Below, one piece after another: positions 7,108-16,518 of a DNA stretch of 64,000 nt. Both the position numbers and the translations under genes were made by a program. Source of the DNA: Verrucomicrobia bacterium LW23 (GTDB taxonomy: Bacteria; Verrucomicrobiota; Verrucomicrobiia; Methylacidiphilales; UBA1321). The stretch covers positions 1 through 64,000 of the forward strand of contig QAZA01000001.1 of the NCBI GenBank assembly GCA_003054695.1. The letters run 5' to 3'. The notes below the pieces were generated by a model that was given only the letters and a program-made list of their open reading frames with translations, was not told the origin of the DNA and did not search any database. The stretch's first letter is position 1. Every line of letters starts with the position of its first letter.

Positions 7108-10035
7108 GTGCGCGCAATGTTCGGCATTCATCGATTTCTTCAAAGCAACCTGCTTGTGCTGGCGCGTGCCATTTACGCGCGACCGCTGCTTATTCTGGTT
7201 GTCTCCATTCTTCTGACTGTGGTTTCCGCTGTGGTGGCGTACCGCAACTACAAGGTTATCAACAACACCTCGCAGCTGCTCGACGCCGATTCGGAGGTGA
7301 ACAAGACGTACCTGGAGCTGGAGCGCGAGTTTGGCGGCGACGTGGTGTATCTCGTTCTCATCCAAAGCAATAGCAAGGAGACGAGCCGTAAGGTAGCCGT
7401 GGAGGTGGGCTCCTTTCTGGAGACGCTGCGCCCCTACGTGGGCACCATTACGGCCAGGCTCGACTACTCGAAGCTGAAGGATCGGCCGCTGTTTTATTTA
7501 AGTGTGGATGAGCTGGAGAAGATCCAGAACCAGACGGCGTTTCTCTCCAAGATCGATTTTAATTTCAACTCGCTGCTTCACTTCACCAACGTCAGCTTTG
7601 CGGATGACGAGCTGAAGGACTCGGACAACTGGAAGCAGTTTAAGCCGATGATGGACAAGTTCCCGCCGATGATCGCCTTTATGACCGAGCGTCTGGAAGG
7701 CAAGGCGGACAGCCAGTTCCCCGCCCTGGCGCTGATGACCCAGGATGACGAGCCCGCCCCGGCGCAGGACCCCGCCGATCCCAATGCCGCCCCGGCGCCG
7801 GCCGCGCCTGCCCAGCCGGGCTTCTCCCTGGCGGATGGCCAGGCCAAACTGGACGAGGAGATGGCGAACAACGAGTTCGTGACGTTCCACGATACCAGCG
7901 GCAAGGACCCCACGCGCGAGTGGTCGGTGCTCATTACCGCGGCGCGCGGCAAAACGGAGGACAAATCGCACTCCCCCACTACCCTTACGGTGCGCAAAAT
8001 CCGCGCCTTCCTCAAGGAGATGGAGGCCAAATACCCCGGCGTACACCTGGGCCTTACGGGCGAGCCGGTGCTGGGCGACGACGAGCTGATTACCACCGAC
8101 CGCGATATCCATAACGCGTCAATCATCACCGCCGTCCTCATCGGCCTCCTCTTCCTCATCAGCTACCGCAACCTGGAGCGCCCCATTTACGCCGGCCTGG
8201 TGCTGGGCATGGGCATGGCCTACAGCTTTGCGTTTACGATGACGGTGGTGGGGCATTTCAACATCATCTCCATCGCGGTTATCCCCATGGTGCTGGGCCT
8301 GGGCATCGATTTCGGTATCCAGATTATGGGCCGGTACGAGGAGGAGCTTGCCAACGGCAAAAGCGTGCTCTATGCGCTGGAGCAATCGCTGGGACACACC
8401 GGCGTGGCCGTGATTACCGGCGGCAGCACCACCGCCATGGCGTTCCTCACCATCTGCTTTAACGACTTTCTGGGCCTGCGCGAGCTGGGCACCATCGCCG
8501 GCGTGTCGGTTATCCTCTGCATGGTGGCCAATCTCATCACGCTCCCGGCCATCTTTGTACTGCGTGACCGCAACCGCAGCAGGGAGGCGCTTATCGCCCA
8601 GGCCGGCTCGTCCAACTGGACCTTTCTGGCGCCGCTGGACAAGTACCTGACGCTGCACCCCTGGCCGGTGCTCATCGCCTCCGGCCTCATCACGGCCGCG
8701 TCCATCTACGGCATCTTCCACGTCAAGTTCGATTATAACCTGCTGCATCTGCAAAACCCTCAGCTGGAGAGCGTTAAGGTATTGCACGAGCTTTTCCGCG
8801 TCAGCGGCAACAGCACGCTCTTTGCCAGCGTGGTGGCCAGGGATATGGACGAGGCGCGCGTGCTGAAGGAGCAAATTCTGGCCCTGCCCAGCGTGCGCAC
8901 GGTGGAGGATCCCACGAAGGTCATCCCCGAAGGCCAGGACGAAAAGCTCCCCATCATCCAGGGCATACTGGAGCCGCTGCAGAAGATCCCGACGACCGGC
9001 GATTTCCCCAAAGTCGACGCCGCGGCCTTCCGCAAGGATGTGGACCAGCTGCTGATTAACGTGGTGACGGCCGAAAAAGGGGCCAGCGAGATGGCAAGCG
9101 TGGGCAAGAAGGCCAGGCAGGCGGCGGAGCTCTTCAAGAAGCTCATCCCCGCCGTAGAGCGCCTGAAGCAAGCGGCCGCCGCCCTCTCCGACGCCGAAAT
9201 CAGCGCCCGCCTCACCCCCGCCCAGGCCGACGTGTTTGGCGCCATCCGCGAGAAAATCGCGTGGCTGAAGACCATGAAGTATGACCGCGGCATTACCGTG
9301 TACGACGTGCCCGAAGCGGTGCGCAAAACCTTCTTTGGCAGCAACGGCAAGGTGCGGCTTATGGTGTACGGCAAACGCGACGTGTGGGACTTTGAGCCCA
9401 ACACCGAGTTTGTGAGCCAGCTGCGCACCGTTGCTCCCAACGTCACCGGCACGCCGGTCATGAACTTCCAGTACATCGACCTGCTGCGCGTCAGCTTTCT
9501 GCACGCGGCGGCCTACGCGTTTGTTGCCATTGCGGTCCTCATCGGGTTCCACTTTCGGAACTGGAAGTACGTGGCCCTGGCGATTGCCCCGCTGGCCATG
9601 GCGGTCATCTGGCGCACGGGCCTGATGACGCTGCTGGACATCGAGTTTAACCCCGCCAACGTGATGACACTGCCGCTGATGATCGGCATCGACGTGGCCT
9701 ACGGCGTCTACATCGTCGATCGCTTTCGCGAGGAGCGCGACGTGAGCATGTTTAGCAGCAGCACAGGCAAAGCCATTGTGCTGACGGGACTTACGTCACT
9801 TTTCGGCTTCGTTAGCATGCTCGTCAGCAACTACGTGGGCATGTACAGCATGGGCCTGCTGATGAGCCTCGGCATCGCCATTGGCATGTTCACCACAATC
9901 GTCGTCCTGCCCCAGGCCCTGGCCCTTATGGTGCGCCACAACGCCATCCCGGACGAAGAAGTGGGCAATAGAGGCGAAAAGGGCAGCGCCGGCGTCGGCA
10001 CGCCCAAGACGGGCGAGGCTAGCACGGCGTCGTAA
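7108..10035 (+). CDS. RND-superfamily (MMPL/HpnN-like) exporter
   Basis: The 975-residue integral membrane protein has two matching halves: a first helix, a large periplasmic loop, then five or six clustered helices, repeated after residue ~510. The first cluster contains GLGIDFGIQIMGRYEEE and the second IGIDVAYGVYIVDRFREE; these are typical RND/MMPL transmembrane segments with acidic residues for proton coupling. The layout resembles HpnN, which moves hopanoids to the outer membrane, but substrate cannot be read from sequence. An Ala/Pro-rich insertion (about residues 215-235) sits in the first loop. GTG 7108 has AGGG upstream; ATG 7117 is an alternative start. Confidence 0.85.
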   Translation: MRAMFGIHRFLQSNLLVLARAIYARPLLILVVSILLTVVSAVVAYRNYKVINNTSQLLDADSEVNKTYLELEREFGGDVVYLVLIQSNSKETSRKVAVEVGSFLETLRPYVGTITARLDYSKLKDRPLFYLSVDELEKIQNQTAFLSKIDFNFNSLLHFTNVSFADDELKDSDNWKQFKPMMDKFPPMIAFMTERLEGKADSQFPALALMTQDDEPAPAQDPADPNAAPAPAAPAQPGFSLADGQAKLDEEMANNEFVTFHDTSGKDPTREWSVLITAARGKTEDKSHSPTTLTVRKIRAFLKEMEAKYPGVHLGLTGEPVLGDDELITTDRDIHNASIITAVLIGLLFLISYRNLERPIYAGLVLGMGMAYSFAFTMTVVGHFNIISIAVIPMVLGLGIDFGIQIMGRYEEELANGKSVLYALEQSLGHTGVAVITGGSTTAMAFLTICFNDFLGLRELGTIAGVSVILCMVANLITLPAIFVLRDRNRSREALIAQAGSSNWTFLAPLDKYLTLHPWPVLIASGLITAASIYGIFHVKFDYNLLHLQNPQLESVKVLHELFRVSGNSTLFASVVARDMDEARVLKEQILALPSVRTVEDPTKVIPEGQDEKLPIIQGILEPLQKIPTTGDFPKVDAAAFRKDVDQLLINVVTAEKGASEMASVGKKARQAAELFKKLIPAVERLKQAAAALSDAEISARLTPAQADVFGAIREKIAWLKTMKYDRGITVYDVPEAVRKTFFGSNGKVRLMVYGKRDVWDFEPNTEFVSQLRTVAPNVTGTPVMNFQYIDLLRVSFLHAAAYAFVAIAVLIGFHFRNWKYVALAIAPLAMAVIWRTGLMTLLDIEFNPANVMTLPLMIGIDVAYGVYIVDRFREERDVSMFSSSTGKAIVLTGLTSLFGFVSMLVSNYVGMYSMGLLMSLGIAIGMFTTIVVLPQALALMVRHNAIPDEEVGNRGEKGSAGVGTPKTGEASTAS

Positions 10036-10061
10036 GCTTCCTAAAGTCCCCCTCCCCCTCT

Positions 10062-10136
10062 ATCCCCACTTCGCGGCTTTGTCCCCCTTCGTGCGAAAAA
10101 ATCCCCTCTGCAATCTGATTCAGAGGGGGAGGGGAC
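10062..10136. repeat. Partial copy of a palindromic intergenic repeat
   Basis: The stretch tccccacttcgcggctttgt, followed by cccccttcgtgcgaa, closely matches the left arm of the longer inverted repeat at 12391-12515. The copy ends in a local hairpin, cccctct...agaggggg, at about 10103-10131. It lies in the gap between the RND exporter and scpB and may act as a bidirectional terminator. Confidence 0.6.
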
Positions 10137-10254
10137 GTGGTGGTTCGGGGTGGCTTATTTGCGTGCCAATTCGCACGGGCTCAACGTGTTGCGTTGAGAT
10201 GGATCGGCGGCTTGCGCTTTGGGGGCGGGTACGGTAGGCTCATCCGCTTTGGCC

Positions 10255-10962
10255 ATGGACCTGCACCGAGTGATAGAAGCGCTGCTGTACGCATCGGATA
10301 AACCGTTGCCGATCAAGCGCATACAGGCCGTGCTCCGGTCCGCCGCAGAGAATTCCCCCACCGACGCCACCGCCGCCCTGGCCAAAACGGGGGAGAAAGA
10401 GATCCGCAAAGCCATCGACGCCCTGGAGGCCGTGTACGAGCAGGAACGCGCCGGCCTGACCGTGCTGGAGCTGCAGGAGGGCTACCAGCTGCGCACCCGC
10501 CCGCTGGCCGCCCCCTGGGTGCGCGAGCTCTTCGACGGCCCCAAACCGGCGCGCATCAGCCAGCCCGCCCTCGAGACGCTCGCCGTCGTCGCCTATCGCC
10601 AGCCCATCTCGCGCTCCGAGATGGAAGCCGTGCGCGGCGTGGCCGTGGACGGCGTCGTCGCGTCGCTGCTGGAGCGCCGCCTCATTCGCATCGCCGGCCG
10701 CTCCGAAGGCCCCGGCCGCCCGCTGCTGTACGAGACAACGCCCGAGTTCCTCATCGAGTTCGGCCTGCGCAGCCTTAAGGATCTCCCCAACGCCGAGGAA
10801 CTGCGCCGCCTCTCCCCGCCCGAGACGCCGCCCGCGAACCCCAACGGCGTCGGCGCCCAGGCCGGCGTTGCGACCGGGCCCGCGCCTGCACCCGCGCCGG
10901 TGGAACAAGCTGTGCCGAAGGGGGATACGGCCATTGCGGAGACGGGGGAGAGTGGGAATTAA
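10255..10962 (+). CDS. scpB: Segregation and condensation protein B
   Basis: ScpB binds ScpA and the SMC ATPase to form the bacterial condensin. The sequence has the two winged-helix domains expected: VIEALLYASDKPLPIKRIQ at the start of the first, and ISQPALETLAVVAYRQPISR with EAVRGVAVDGVVASLLERRL in the second. The latter is the most conserved part of the family. The C-terminus after about residue 190 is Pro/Ala-rich and probably disordered. ATG 10255 begins directly with MDLHRVIEALL as in relatives; an ATG at 10219 would add 12 unlikely residues. scpA is not adjacent. Confidence 0.92.
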   Translation: MDLHRVIEALLYASDKPLPIKRIQAVLRSAAENSPTDATAALAKTGEKEIRKAIDALEAVYEQERAGLTVLELQEGYQLRTRPLAAPWVRELFDGPKPARISQPALETLAVVAYRQPISRSEMEAVRGVAVDGVVASLLERRLIRIAGRSEGPGRPLLYETTPEFLIEFGLRSLKDLPNAEELRRLSPPETPPANPNGVGAQAGVATGPAPAPAPVEQAVPKGDTAIAETGESGN

Positions 10963-11037
10963 AATTTCTTGGCATAAAGACTTGCTATTTATGGGGGCAT
11001 TGGTAGTCTCTTCACTTCCGCAACCGAAAAGCCTTCC

Positions 11038-11211
11038 ATGAAAAGAACCTATCAGCCGTCGAAAAAGCGCCGCGTGCGCCAGTTCGGATTTCTCTCTCGC
11101 ACGCGTACCGCCAACGGTCGCGCTATCCTCGCTCGTCGTCGCCGCAAGGGCCGCGTGCGTCTCGTTCCGAAGAACACCAGTGTCAAGTTTGCCGCCCACA
11201 CCCAGGCCTGA
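11038..11211 (+). CDS. rpmH: 50S ribosomal protein L34
   Basis: This 57-residue highly basic protein starts [18 protein letters not shown] and contains [19 protein letters not shown], the L34 signature. It is about ten residues longer than the usual 44-47; the extra tail is [14 protein letters not shown]. The last 32 bases overlap the start of rnpA in another frame. Possible promoter hexamers ttgcta and tagtct lie 16 bases apart around 10983-11010, but they are weak. Confidence 0.95.
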   Translation: MKRTYQPSKKRRVRQFGFLSRTRTANGRAILARRRRKGRVRLVPKNTSVKFAAHTQA

Positions 11212-11965
11212 CGACGACGCGGGCACCCCGGTAACTCCGGCGGCGCCCGTTGATGCGCTGCGGCCTGCTGCCCTTAGGGAGTCCGCTCCCCAGGCCGCAC
11301 CCGGCGCCACGGTTTCTTCTGTTTCCGACGTCGCACCTACTGCCGCGCCCGCATCCCCTGCCGCGCCTGCGCAACCGGGGAAACCGCGCGGAGGCCGCCG
11401 CCGCAATATACTGCCTCGCGCCTGGATCCTGCGATCCGGCGCGACTTTTCGTGCCTTGAGAGAGCGTGGACGGCGCATCCACGGGCCCCACTTTACGCTT
11501 ACTATCGCCATCCCCGCCTCGGCCGCGCTTGCGCCCGCCGCGGGGGCTGTTGCGACGGATGCGCGCGGCAAGGGTGGCACACCGGGGCCGATTCGCGACA
11601 GCAAGGGCAAGGGGCGATCGCGCGAGCTTGTCGCTTTTTCCACCGCCCGCCGCGTGGGCAACGCCGTCACCCGCAACCGGGTGCGCCGGCTGATGCGCGA
11701 GGTGCATCGCCAGTTCCTGTCCCGCCCGGGGCAGGATCGCGTGCTGCTGTGGAGCGCCAAACCCAGCGCCGCCACCCTCAGCTTTGCCGAGCTGCACGCA
11801 GCTATGGAGGTGCTGTGGAAACGCGTGACCCGCTGGAACGCCCCCGAGCCGACGAGGGGAAGCACAGCTGCCGACAAGACCGATAAGGCCGGCACGGAAT
11901 CGCAAAATCCGCGTAAATCGTTTGGCGCGCCCGATAAAACCTGCGATGATAGTCGCGCAACTTGA
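11180..11965 (+). CDS. rnpA: Ribonuclease P protein component, with long N-terminal extension
   Basis: RnpA assists the RNase P RNA in maturing tRNA 5' ends. The core begins near residue 77 ([20 protein letters not shown]) and contains the RNR signature [20 protein letters not shown] basic insertion ([11 protein letters not shown]...SKGKGRS) interrupts the strand before it. The first ~75 residues are Ala/Pro-rich, and no ATG is available before the core. The best start is GTG 11180, inside the end of rpmH. A similar rpmH/rnpA overlap with an extended RnpA is known in Thermus. The C-terminus is also extended and polar. Confidence 0.9.
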   Translation: MSSLPPTPRPDDDAGTPVTPAAPVDALRPAALRESAPQAAPGATVSSVSDVAPTAAPASPAAPAQPGKPRGGRRRNILPRAWILRSGATFRALRERGRRIHGPHFTLTIAIPASAALAPAAGAVATDARGKGGTPGPIRDSKGKGRSRELVAFSTARRVGNAVTRNRVRRLMREVHRQFLSRPGQDRVLLWSAKPSAATLSFAELHAAMEVLWKRVTRWNAPEPTRGSTAADKTDKAGTESQNPRKSFGAPDKTCDDSRAT

Positions 11966-12001
11966 CGCGGGGCCGCAGCTCCCGCCCCATGTATCTACTC
12001 T

Positions 12002-12343
12002 ATGGAAGTCCTTCAATCCACCGAAGATAGCATCCAGCAAATCGCCGTCAGCGGCAAACTCGACGGCCTGTCGTCGCCCGCGCTGGAGGAAGAGCTGAAC
12101 AAGGCCGTGGCCGCTTCCGAGCTGCCCGCCATCCTGAACTTCTCGGAGCTCGCCTACATCTCGTCCGCCGGCCTCCGCGTCATCCTGGACTACCTTAAAA
12201 AGATGAAGGGCGCCGGCCGCAAAGTTGCCATGGTGGCCAACGACGAAATGCTTCTCTACGTCCTCAAGCGCGCCGGCTTCAACCTCCTCCTGCCCATCGT
12301 GCCGACATCCGAAGAAGCCAAAGGCAAACTCGGCGCCGCGTAG
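12002..12343 (+). CDS. STAS-domain anti-sigma factor antagonist
   Basis: The 113-residue protein is one STAS domain (SpoIIAA/RsbV-like): SGKLDGLSSPALEEEL near the N-terminus, then LNFSELAYISSAGLRVILDY. The serine pair in YISSAGLR is the usual site phosphorylated by a partner serine kinase, which switches binding to the anti-sigma factor. No cognate kinase or sigma factor is encoded in this window. It starts 36 bases after rnpA and may be read through from it. Confidence 0.88.
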   Translation: MEVLQSTEDSIQQIAVSGKLDGLSSPALEEELNKAVAASELPAILNFSELAYISSAGLRVILDYLKKMKGAGRKVAMVANDEMLLYVLKRAGFNLLLPIVPTSEEAKGKLGAA

Positions 12344-12390
12344 AGTGCCTTGCAAGTGGGGTGGTTGGACGCCCCCCGGCTGCTTTCCCT

Positions 12391-12515
12391 TCCCCACAAT
12401 CCCCGCTTAGCGGCTTCGTCCCCCTTCGTGCGAAATATCCCCTCCGAAAACGGAGGGCAGATGGGAGAGCTTCGCACGGAGGGGGACGAAGCCGCTAAGT
12501 GGGGATTGTAGGGGA
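12391..12515. repeat. Intergenic inverted repeat (~44-bp arms)
   Basis: The left arm (12391-12434) and right arm (12471-12515) are imperfect reverse complements. Key shared parts are ccgcttagcggcttcgtccc and cttcgtgcgaa. The 36-bp centre holds a small hairpin, cccctccg...cggaggg. The element sits between convergent genes (the STAS gene and the LptE-like gene), where it could end transcription from both sides. A half copy is at 10062-10136. Confidence 0.75.
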
Positions 12516-12527
12516 CGTTTTCCGGTT

Positions 12528-13121
12528 TTACCAGCCTTCGACGATCTGCTTGACGATGTTGTAGGCCAGGTTGTCGGCGGCCTGGGGCAGGGACTGGCGT
12601 TCGCCTTCCTGCTGGTCCTGCTGGATGAAGTAATTGCTTTCGCCGTAGACGTAGAACTTGATCTTTTGGCCGGTGCGGCGGTTGGTATAAGTTGCCTCGG
12701 CGTCGATGGTCAGCAGGTACTCGGCGGTGATGTTGGCGTCGCCCTTGGTACCGCGCGAGGGGGTGCGGCGGACGTTGGTGATGAGCACTTGCAGCTCGGC
12801 GTCGGCGTTCATCGAGTCGTTGGTGCCGACGGTGCCGTCATTCTCAATCTGGCGCACCACGGCGCTGGTGACGGTGGTCTGGATGTCCGGCACAATACTG
12901 CGGTTGATCGCCATCGGCACGTAGATGGACCGGACGCCCTGGGTGCGCTCGCCGCCGATATTGCCGACGCGGTAGGCGCAGCCCGTGAGCGTTGCGCCGA
13001 CGATGGTGGCGACCGCCGCGATTGTCGCGATCATTGCGATCGCGCGAAAGACAGCAAAAAGCCCGGCACGCCGGCCGGGGTAAGCAATAGCGGACCGCGT
13101 CCGCAAAGAGTTGGAGATCAT
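12528..13121 (-). CDS. LptE-like outer-membrane lipoprotein
   Basis: The N-terminus has a hydrophobic segment ending in the lipobox LTGC (Cys48), followed by AYRVGNIGG. The rest matches the pattern of LptE-family lipoproteins: SIYVPMAINRS, then VTSAVVRQIENDGTV, a beta-rich middle and a C-terminal helix (ADNLAYNIVKQIVEGW). LptE plugs and guides the LptD channel that inserts lipopolysaccharide into the outer membrane. The BamD-like gene lies 96 bases upstream on the same strand, so the two outer-membrane biogenesis genes may be one unit. Start is uncertain, because the 47 residues before Cys48 are long for a signal peptide. Confidence 0.75.
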   Translation of the reverse strand: MISNSLRTRSAIAYPGRRAGLFAVFRAIAMIATIAAVATIVGATLTGCAYRVGNIGGERTQGVRSIYVPMAINRSIVPDIQTTVTSAVVRQIENDGTVGTNDSMNADAELQVLITNVRRTPSRGTKGDANITAEYLLTIDAEATYTNRRTGQKIKFYVYGESNYFIQQDQQEGERQSLPQAADNLAYNIVKQIVEGW

Positions 13122-13217
13122 GCAGTTCCGACGAGCGGAGGCGATGGTGGGGCTGGGGGGAACGACGAGAAGAGAAGCGATGCGGGGCGGGGCAAAGGGA
13201 AGTAATGCGCCGGCGCG

Positions 13218-14381
13218 TTAGCGGGGCAGCGCTTCGTTTTCCGGGTGGCTGGCGGCGTCCTGCGGGGGGAGGCTTCCGGGCGAGTAGGGGCGCTCGGTGC
13301 GCCGAGGGGCCTCGGCCAGGCTCTCGGGGGCCTTCTGGCTCTGGCGCGAGGGCGCGGGCGGGCCGGAGACGACGGGCAGGGCGGGGCGCGGTGTGGCGGC
13401 CAGGGCTTTCTGGCTTTCGGCGTACGGGCGCAGCTGCTCAATCTTTTTCTTGGCAATCTCCGCCTGGCGCGGGTCGGGATTTTCCTTCAGCACCTCGTTG
13501 TAGTAGATGTATGCGGCCTTCCAGTTCTTCTGGCTCTCGTAAAATTTGGCGATGTTGAGGGAGCCTTCCGTCTGCCGGGTGGTAAGCTTGCGGATGTTGT
13601 CCTCCGCCTGCGCCGTTTTTTCGCTGTTGGGGTAGCGGACAAGGAAGTCCTGGAACGCTTCGACAGCTTTTTCGGCGGCGCTCTGGTCGTAGTCGGCGGC
13701 GCTGGCGGCCATCATCCACGCGTAGCCAATCTGGTACTGGGCGTCGTCGACGATATCGTGGCCGGGGTATTTGTTAATCAGCTCGTTGTAGGCGCGCACG
13801 GCTTCGACATATTTCTTCTCTTTCTCGCGCGCGAGGCCGATTTTAAACTGCGCCTGCGGGGCCCACTTGCCGTAGGGCGCCGCTTTGATGATGGACTCGA
13901 ATATCTCCACCGTTTTGCCCGGCTGTGTGGGTACGGGGATGACCTTGGCCAGCTTCACCGGCTCGCCGCCGAGAAACATGTTGCCGATCATAAACTCCTG
14001 CTCCAGCGCCTGGTCAAAAAAGGCGCTGTTGGGGTACTTCTCCACCATGCGCTGGTAGCTTTTAAAGGACTTCCAGAAATCGCCCTTTTTGCTCTCGATC
14101 CACGCCACTTTGTACTGGGCCTCCGGCGCGGAAAAGGAGAGCGGCCACTTGCGCACGAGGCCTTTGTACGCCTTGTAGGCTTCGTCGAGATCGCCCTTGG
14201 CCTCCAGCTTTTTGGCCAGCTCCAGCTGGTCCTTGGAGGAGGACGCGGAGATATCCCCGCCTTTTTCGTCCGCCCAGCCCTCGCCGGGGCGCCACACCAG
14301 GGCAGCCTGCGCACCAGGTCCCGGCGCGGCAATAAGGCACAGGCCCACGGCAAGCAAAAGGGCGGCTCTCAAAGATCTCAT
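13218..14381 (-). CDS. Tetratricopeptide lipoprotein-like protein, BamD-related
   Basis: A cleavable signal peptide (to about residue 26, ending GAQA) precedes a chain of TPR-like helix pairs, for example LAKKLEAKGDLDEAYKAYKG, YPNSAFFDQALEQEFMIGN, VRAYNELINKYPGHDIVDDA and FQDFLVRYPNSEKTAQAED. This spacing and the 'YPxS...A' pattern are those of BamD/YbgF-type periplasmic proteins involved in outer-membrane protein assembly. Unlike classical BamD there is no lipobox cysteine at the signal-peptide end. The C-terminal 70 residues are Pro/Ser/Ala-rich and probably disordered. Function as a BamD equivalent is inferred from the repeats and the LptE-like neighbour. Confidence 0.75.
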   Translation of the reverse strand: MRSLRAALLLAVGLCLIAAPGPGAQAALVWRPGEGWADEKGGDISASSSKDQLELAKKLEAKGDLDEAYKAYKGLVRKWPLSFSAPEAQYKVAWIESKKGDFWKSFKSYQRMVEKYPNSAFFDQALEQEFMIGNMFLGGEPVKLAKVIPVPTQPGKTVEIFESIIKAAPYGKWAPQAQFKIGLAREKEKKYVEAVRAYNELINKYPGHDIVDDAQYQIGYAWMMAASAADYDQSAAEKAVEAFQDFLVRYPNSEKTAQAEDNIRKLTTRQTEGSLNIAKFYESQKNWKAAYIYYNEVLKENPDPRQAEIAKKKIEQLRPYAESQKALAATPRPALPVVSGPPAPSRQSQKAPESLAEAPRRTERPYSPGSLPPQDAASHPENEALPR

Positions 14382-14499
14382 GCTGACAGGCTAGCAGAGG
14401 TTTGCGGCCGGTCAAGTGCCGGAACGTGCGCAAGGCAACTTTGTTTAGAATATTGTGTAATAAACAGGGGCAAGCAGGGGAGGGGTAGATTTCTCCCTG

Positions 14500-16518
14500 C
14501 TACGCCGTCGCCCCCTGGGGTTCCAGCACGGTGCCGTTACCGTTGCTTTCCGCTTTCTCCATGGCTACCGAGGCGGCGGTGATCCCTTGTTTGGCGGCGC
14601 TGGCAGCAAAGAAGCCCCCCTTGGAGAGGAGCTCGTCGAAGCTGCCTTCCTCCACAATCACGCCGCGCTCAATCACAATAATCTTGTCGCAGCGGCGCAG
14701 GGTGGAGAGGCGGTGGGCTACCATAACGACCGTGCGGTTCTCGGAGAGCTTGTCGATGGCGGCCTGCACCTCGGCCTCGGTGGCGCTGTCCAGGCTGGCC
14801 GTCGCTTCGTCCAGCACCAGAATCGGGGCATCGCGAATAAACGCGCGGGCGATGGAGACGCGCTGCTTCTGGCCGCCGCTGAGGCGGGAGCCGCGCTCGC
14901 CGATCATCGTGTCGTAGCCGTTGGGCTGCGCCATAATAAATTCGTGCGCGGAGGCCTTTTTAGCGGCTTCCACAATCTCCTCGTGCGTGCAGTCGGGCCG
15001 GCCCGCGGCGATGTTGGAGGCGATGGAGGTGTCGAAAAGCTGGATATCCTGTGTAACGATCGCCATTTTGGAGCGCAAATCGGCCAGCTTGTACTTGCGG
15101 ATGTCCACGCCATCCAGCTCGATGGAGCCGCCGATCACGTCGTAAAAGCGGAACAGCTGGTTAAGCAGCGTGGTTTTGCCCGCGCCCGTCTCACCCGCAA
15201 TGCCCACCTTGCTGCCCTTGGGGATGGTAAAGTTCAGGTTCTTATGCACCATGATGGTGGGATCGCCATGCAGGGCGCCGCCGGCTTCCAGCATCTGCGC
15301 CGCGGTTTCCGGGCTGTAGCCAAAGGAGACGTCGCGGAACTCAATCTTGTCGCGGAACTCACGCAGCGGTTTGGCGTCCGGCGCGTCCACCACCGTCGGC
15401 TTCAGGCGGCTGATCTCCATCAGGCGGTCAATACCCGCCGAGCATTGCTGGAAGACCATGTGAATGGCGGCCAGCTTTTTGAGCGGCCCGTAGAAAATGC
15501 CCAGGCCGGTAAGGAAGCCGATCAGGTTACCCGTCGTCTGGCCGGACCAGATGACGTACACCAGCACAATGCCGACGCCCATAGAGGAGAACGTCTCGAT
15601 GATCGGGTTAAGCATTTCCTTCTGGCGGATGGCGCGCAGGCCCTGGCGGCTTTCGAAGCGGACGGTTTCGTCCAGCAGCTTTTCCTGCCGCGCCTCCAGG
15701 CCGAAGGCCTTGACGATGCGGAAGTTGGCAAAATTTTGCACCAGCACGTCGGCCTGCATCACGCCGCCGCGGATGCCCTCCTTGGCGATACGACGGACTT
15801 TGCGGCCCATCAGAATGGTGGGCAGCACGCACGCGGGCAGGAAGATGGTGGAAATGATGGTGAGTTTCCAGTCGATGTACCAGAGCGTGCAAAACACGGT
15901 GAGGAGGGTGATCGGCTCCTTGATCAGGTCGGAAAGGCCGAGGCTGAGACAGCCGTAGAGCGCGCCGGTATCGCCGTTAACGCGCAGGATGTGGTCGCCG
16001 GTGGTGGATTTATCGTGGTAGTCAAACGACAGGGAGTTGAGCTTGTGGAAGACGTCGTTTTTCAGGTCAATCATCACCATTCGGCTTGTCCACGCCATAA
16101 AGTAGCTGGAGGCATAGCCCAGGCCGCCGCGCAGCAGGGTAATGGCCGGCAGCAGCATAATGCCGCCGATGATCTGCAGCCAGGTGATGGGCCGGCCGGC
16201 AATGGGCAGCCACACCTCGCTCCAGGCGTTGATCGCATCCATCGCGGGGTCCGTATATTGCTGGACGGACCAGGTCAGCTCGTCTGTCGTAGTGGGCGGC
16301 TTCAACGCCCTGGCGCCCAGCTTGGACATGCGAGGCGCAATCGGATAGTGCACCTGCTCCGAGGCGTTGAGGCGGTTAAAGATCAGCGTGGTGGCACTAA
16401 TGATGGTGGCGTTGGAGAGACCAAACAGAATACCAAGGAACACGCCCAGGCTGAATCGGAACCAGTACCGGGAGAGGTACGGCATCCCGAACTTGAGGAC
16501 TTTCAGAATATCATGCAT
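14500..16518 (-). CDS. ABC exporter, fused membrane and ATPase domains (MsbA type)
   Basis: This is a half-transporter of the lipid/drug exporter class. Six membrane helices fill the N-terminal ~370 residues, with the coupling-helix region NDVFHKLNSLSFDYHDKSTT. The nucleotide-binding domain has Walker A GETGAGKTT, signature LSGGQKQR, Walker B ILVLDEATAS and the switch MVAHRLST. A periplasmic loop after the first helix is unusually long. ATG 16518 (MHDILKVLKFG) is preferred over an ATG 48 bases upstream. MsbA-type proteins often flip lipid A, but substrate is unproven. Confidence 0.9.
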   Translation of the reverse strand: MHDILKVLKFGMPYLSRYWFRFSLGVFLGILFGLSNATIISATTLIFNRLNASEQVHYPIAPRMSKLGARALKPPTTTDELTWSVQQYTDPAMDAINAWSEVWLPIAGRPITWLQIIGGIMLLPAITLLRGGLGYASSYFMAWTSRMVMIDLKNDVFHKLNSLSFDYHDKSTTGDHILRVNGDTGALYGCLSLGLSDLIKEPITLLTVFCTLWYIDWKLTIISTIFLPACVLPTILMGRKVRRIAKEGIRGGVMQADVLVQNFANFRIVKAFGLEARQEKLLDETVRFESRQGLRAIRQKEMLNPIIETFSSMGVGIVLVYVIWSGQTTGNLIGFLTGLGIFYGPLKKLAAIHMVFQQCSAGIDRLMEISRLKPTVVDAPDAKPLREFRDKIEFRDVSFGYSPETAAQMLEAGGALHGDPTIMVHKNLNFTIPKGSKVGIAGETGAGKTTLLNQLFRFYDVIGGSIELDGVDIRKYKLADLRSKMAIVTQDIQLFDTSIASNIAAGRPDCTHEEIVEAAKKASAHEFIMAQPNGYDTMIGERGSRLSGGQKQRVSIARAFIRDAPILVLDEATASLDSATEAEVQAAIDKLSENRTVVMVAHRLSTLRRCDKIIVIERGVIVEEGSFDELLSKGGFFAASAAKQGITAASVAMEKAESNGNGTVLEPQGATA

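Noticed and set aside
10966-10985. Possible sigma-54 promoter (TTGGCATAAAGACTTGCTAT) before rpmH
   Set aside because: The GG and GC elements are one base too far apart for the -24/-12 consensus, and rpmH is a housekeeping gene.
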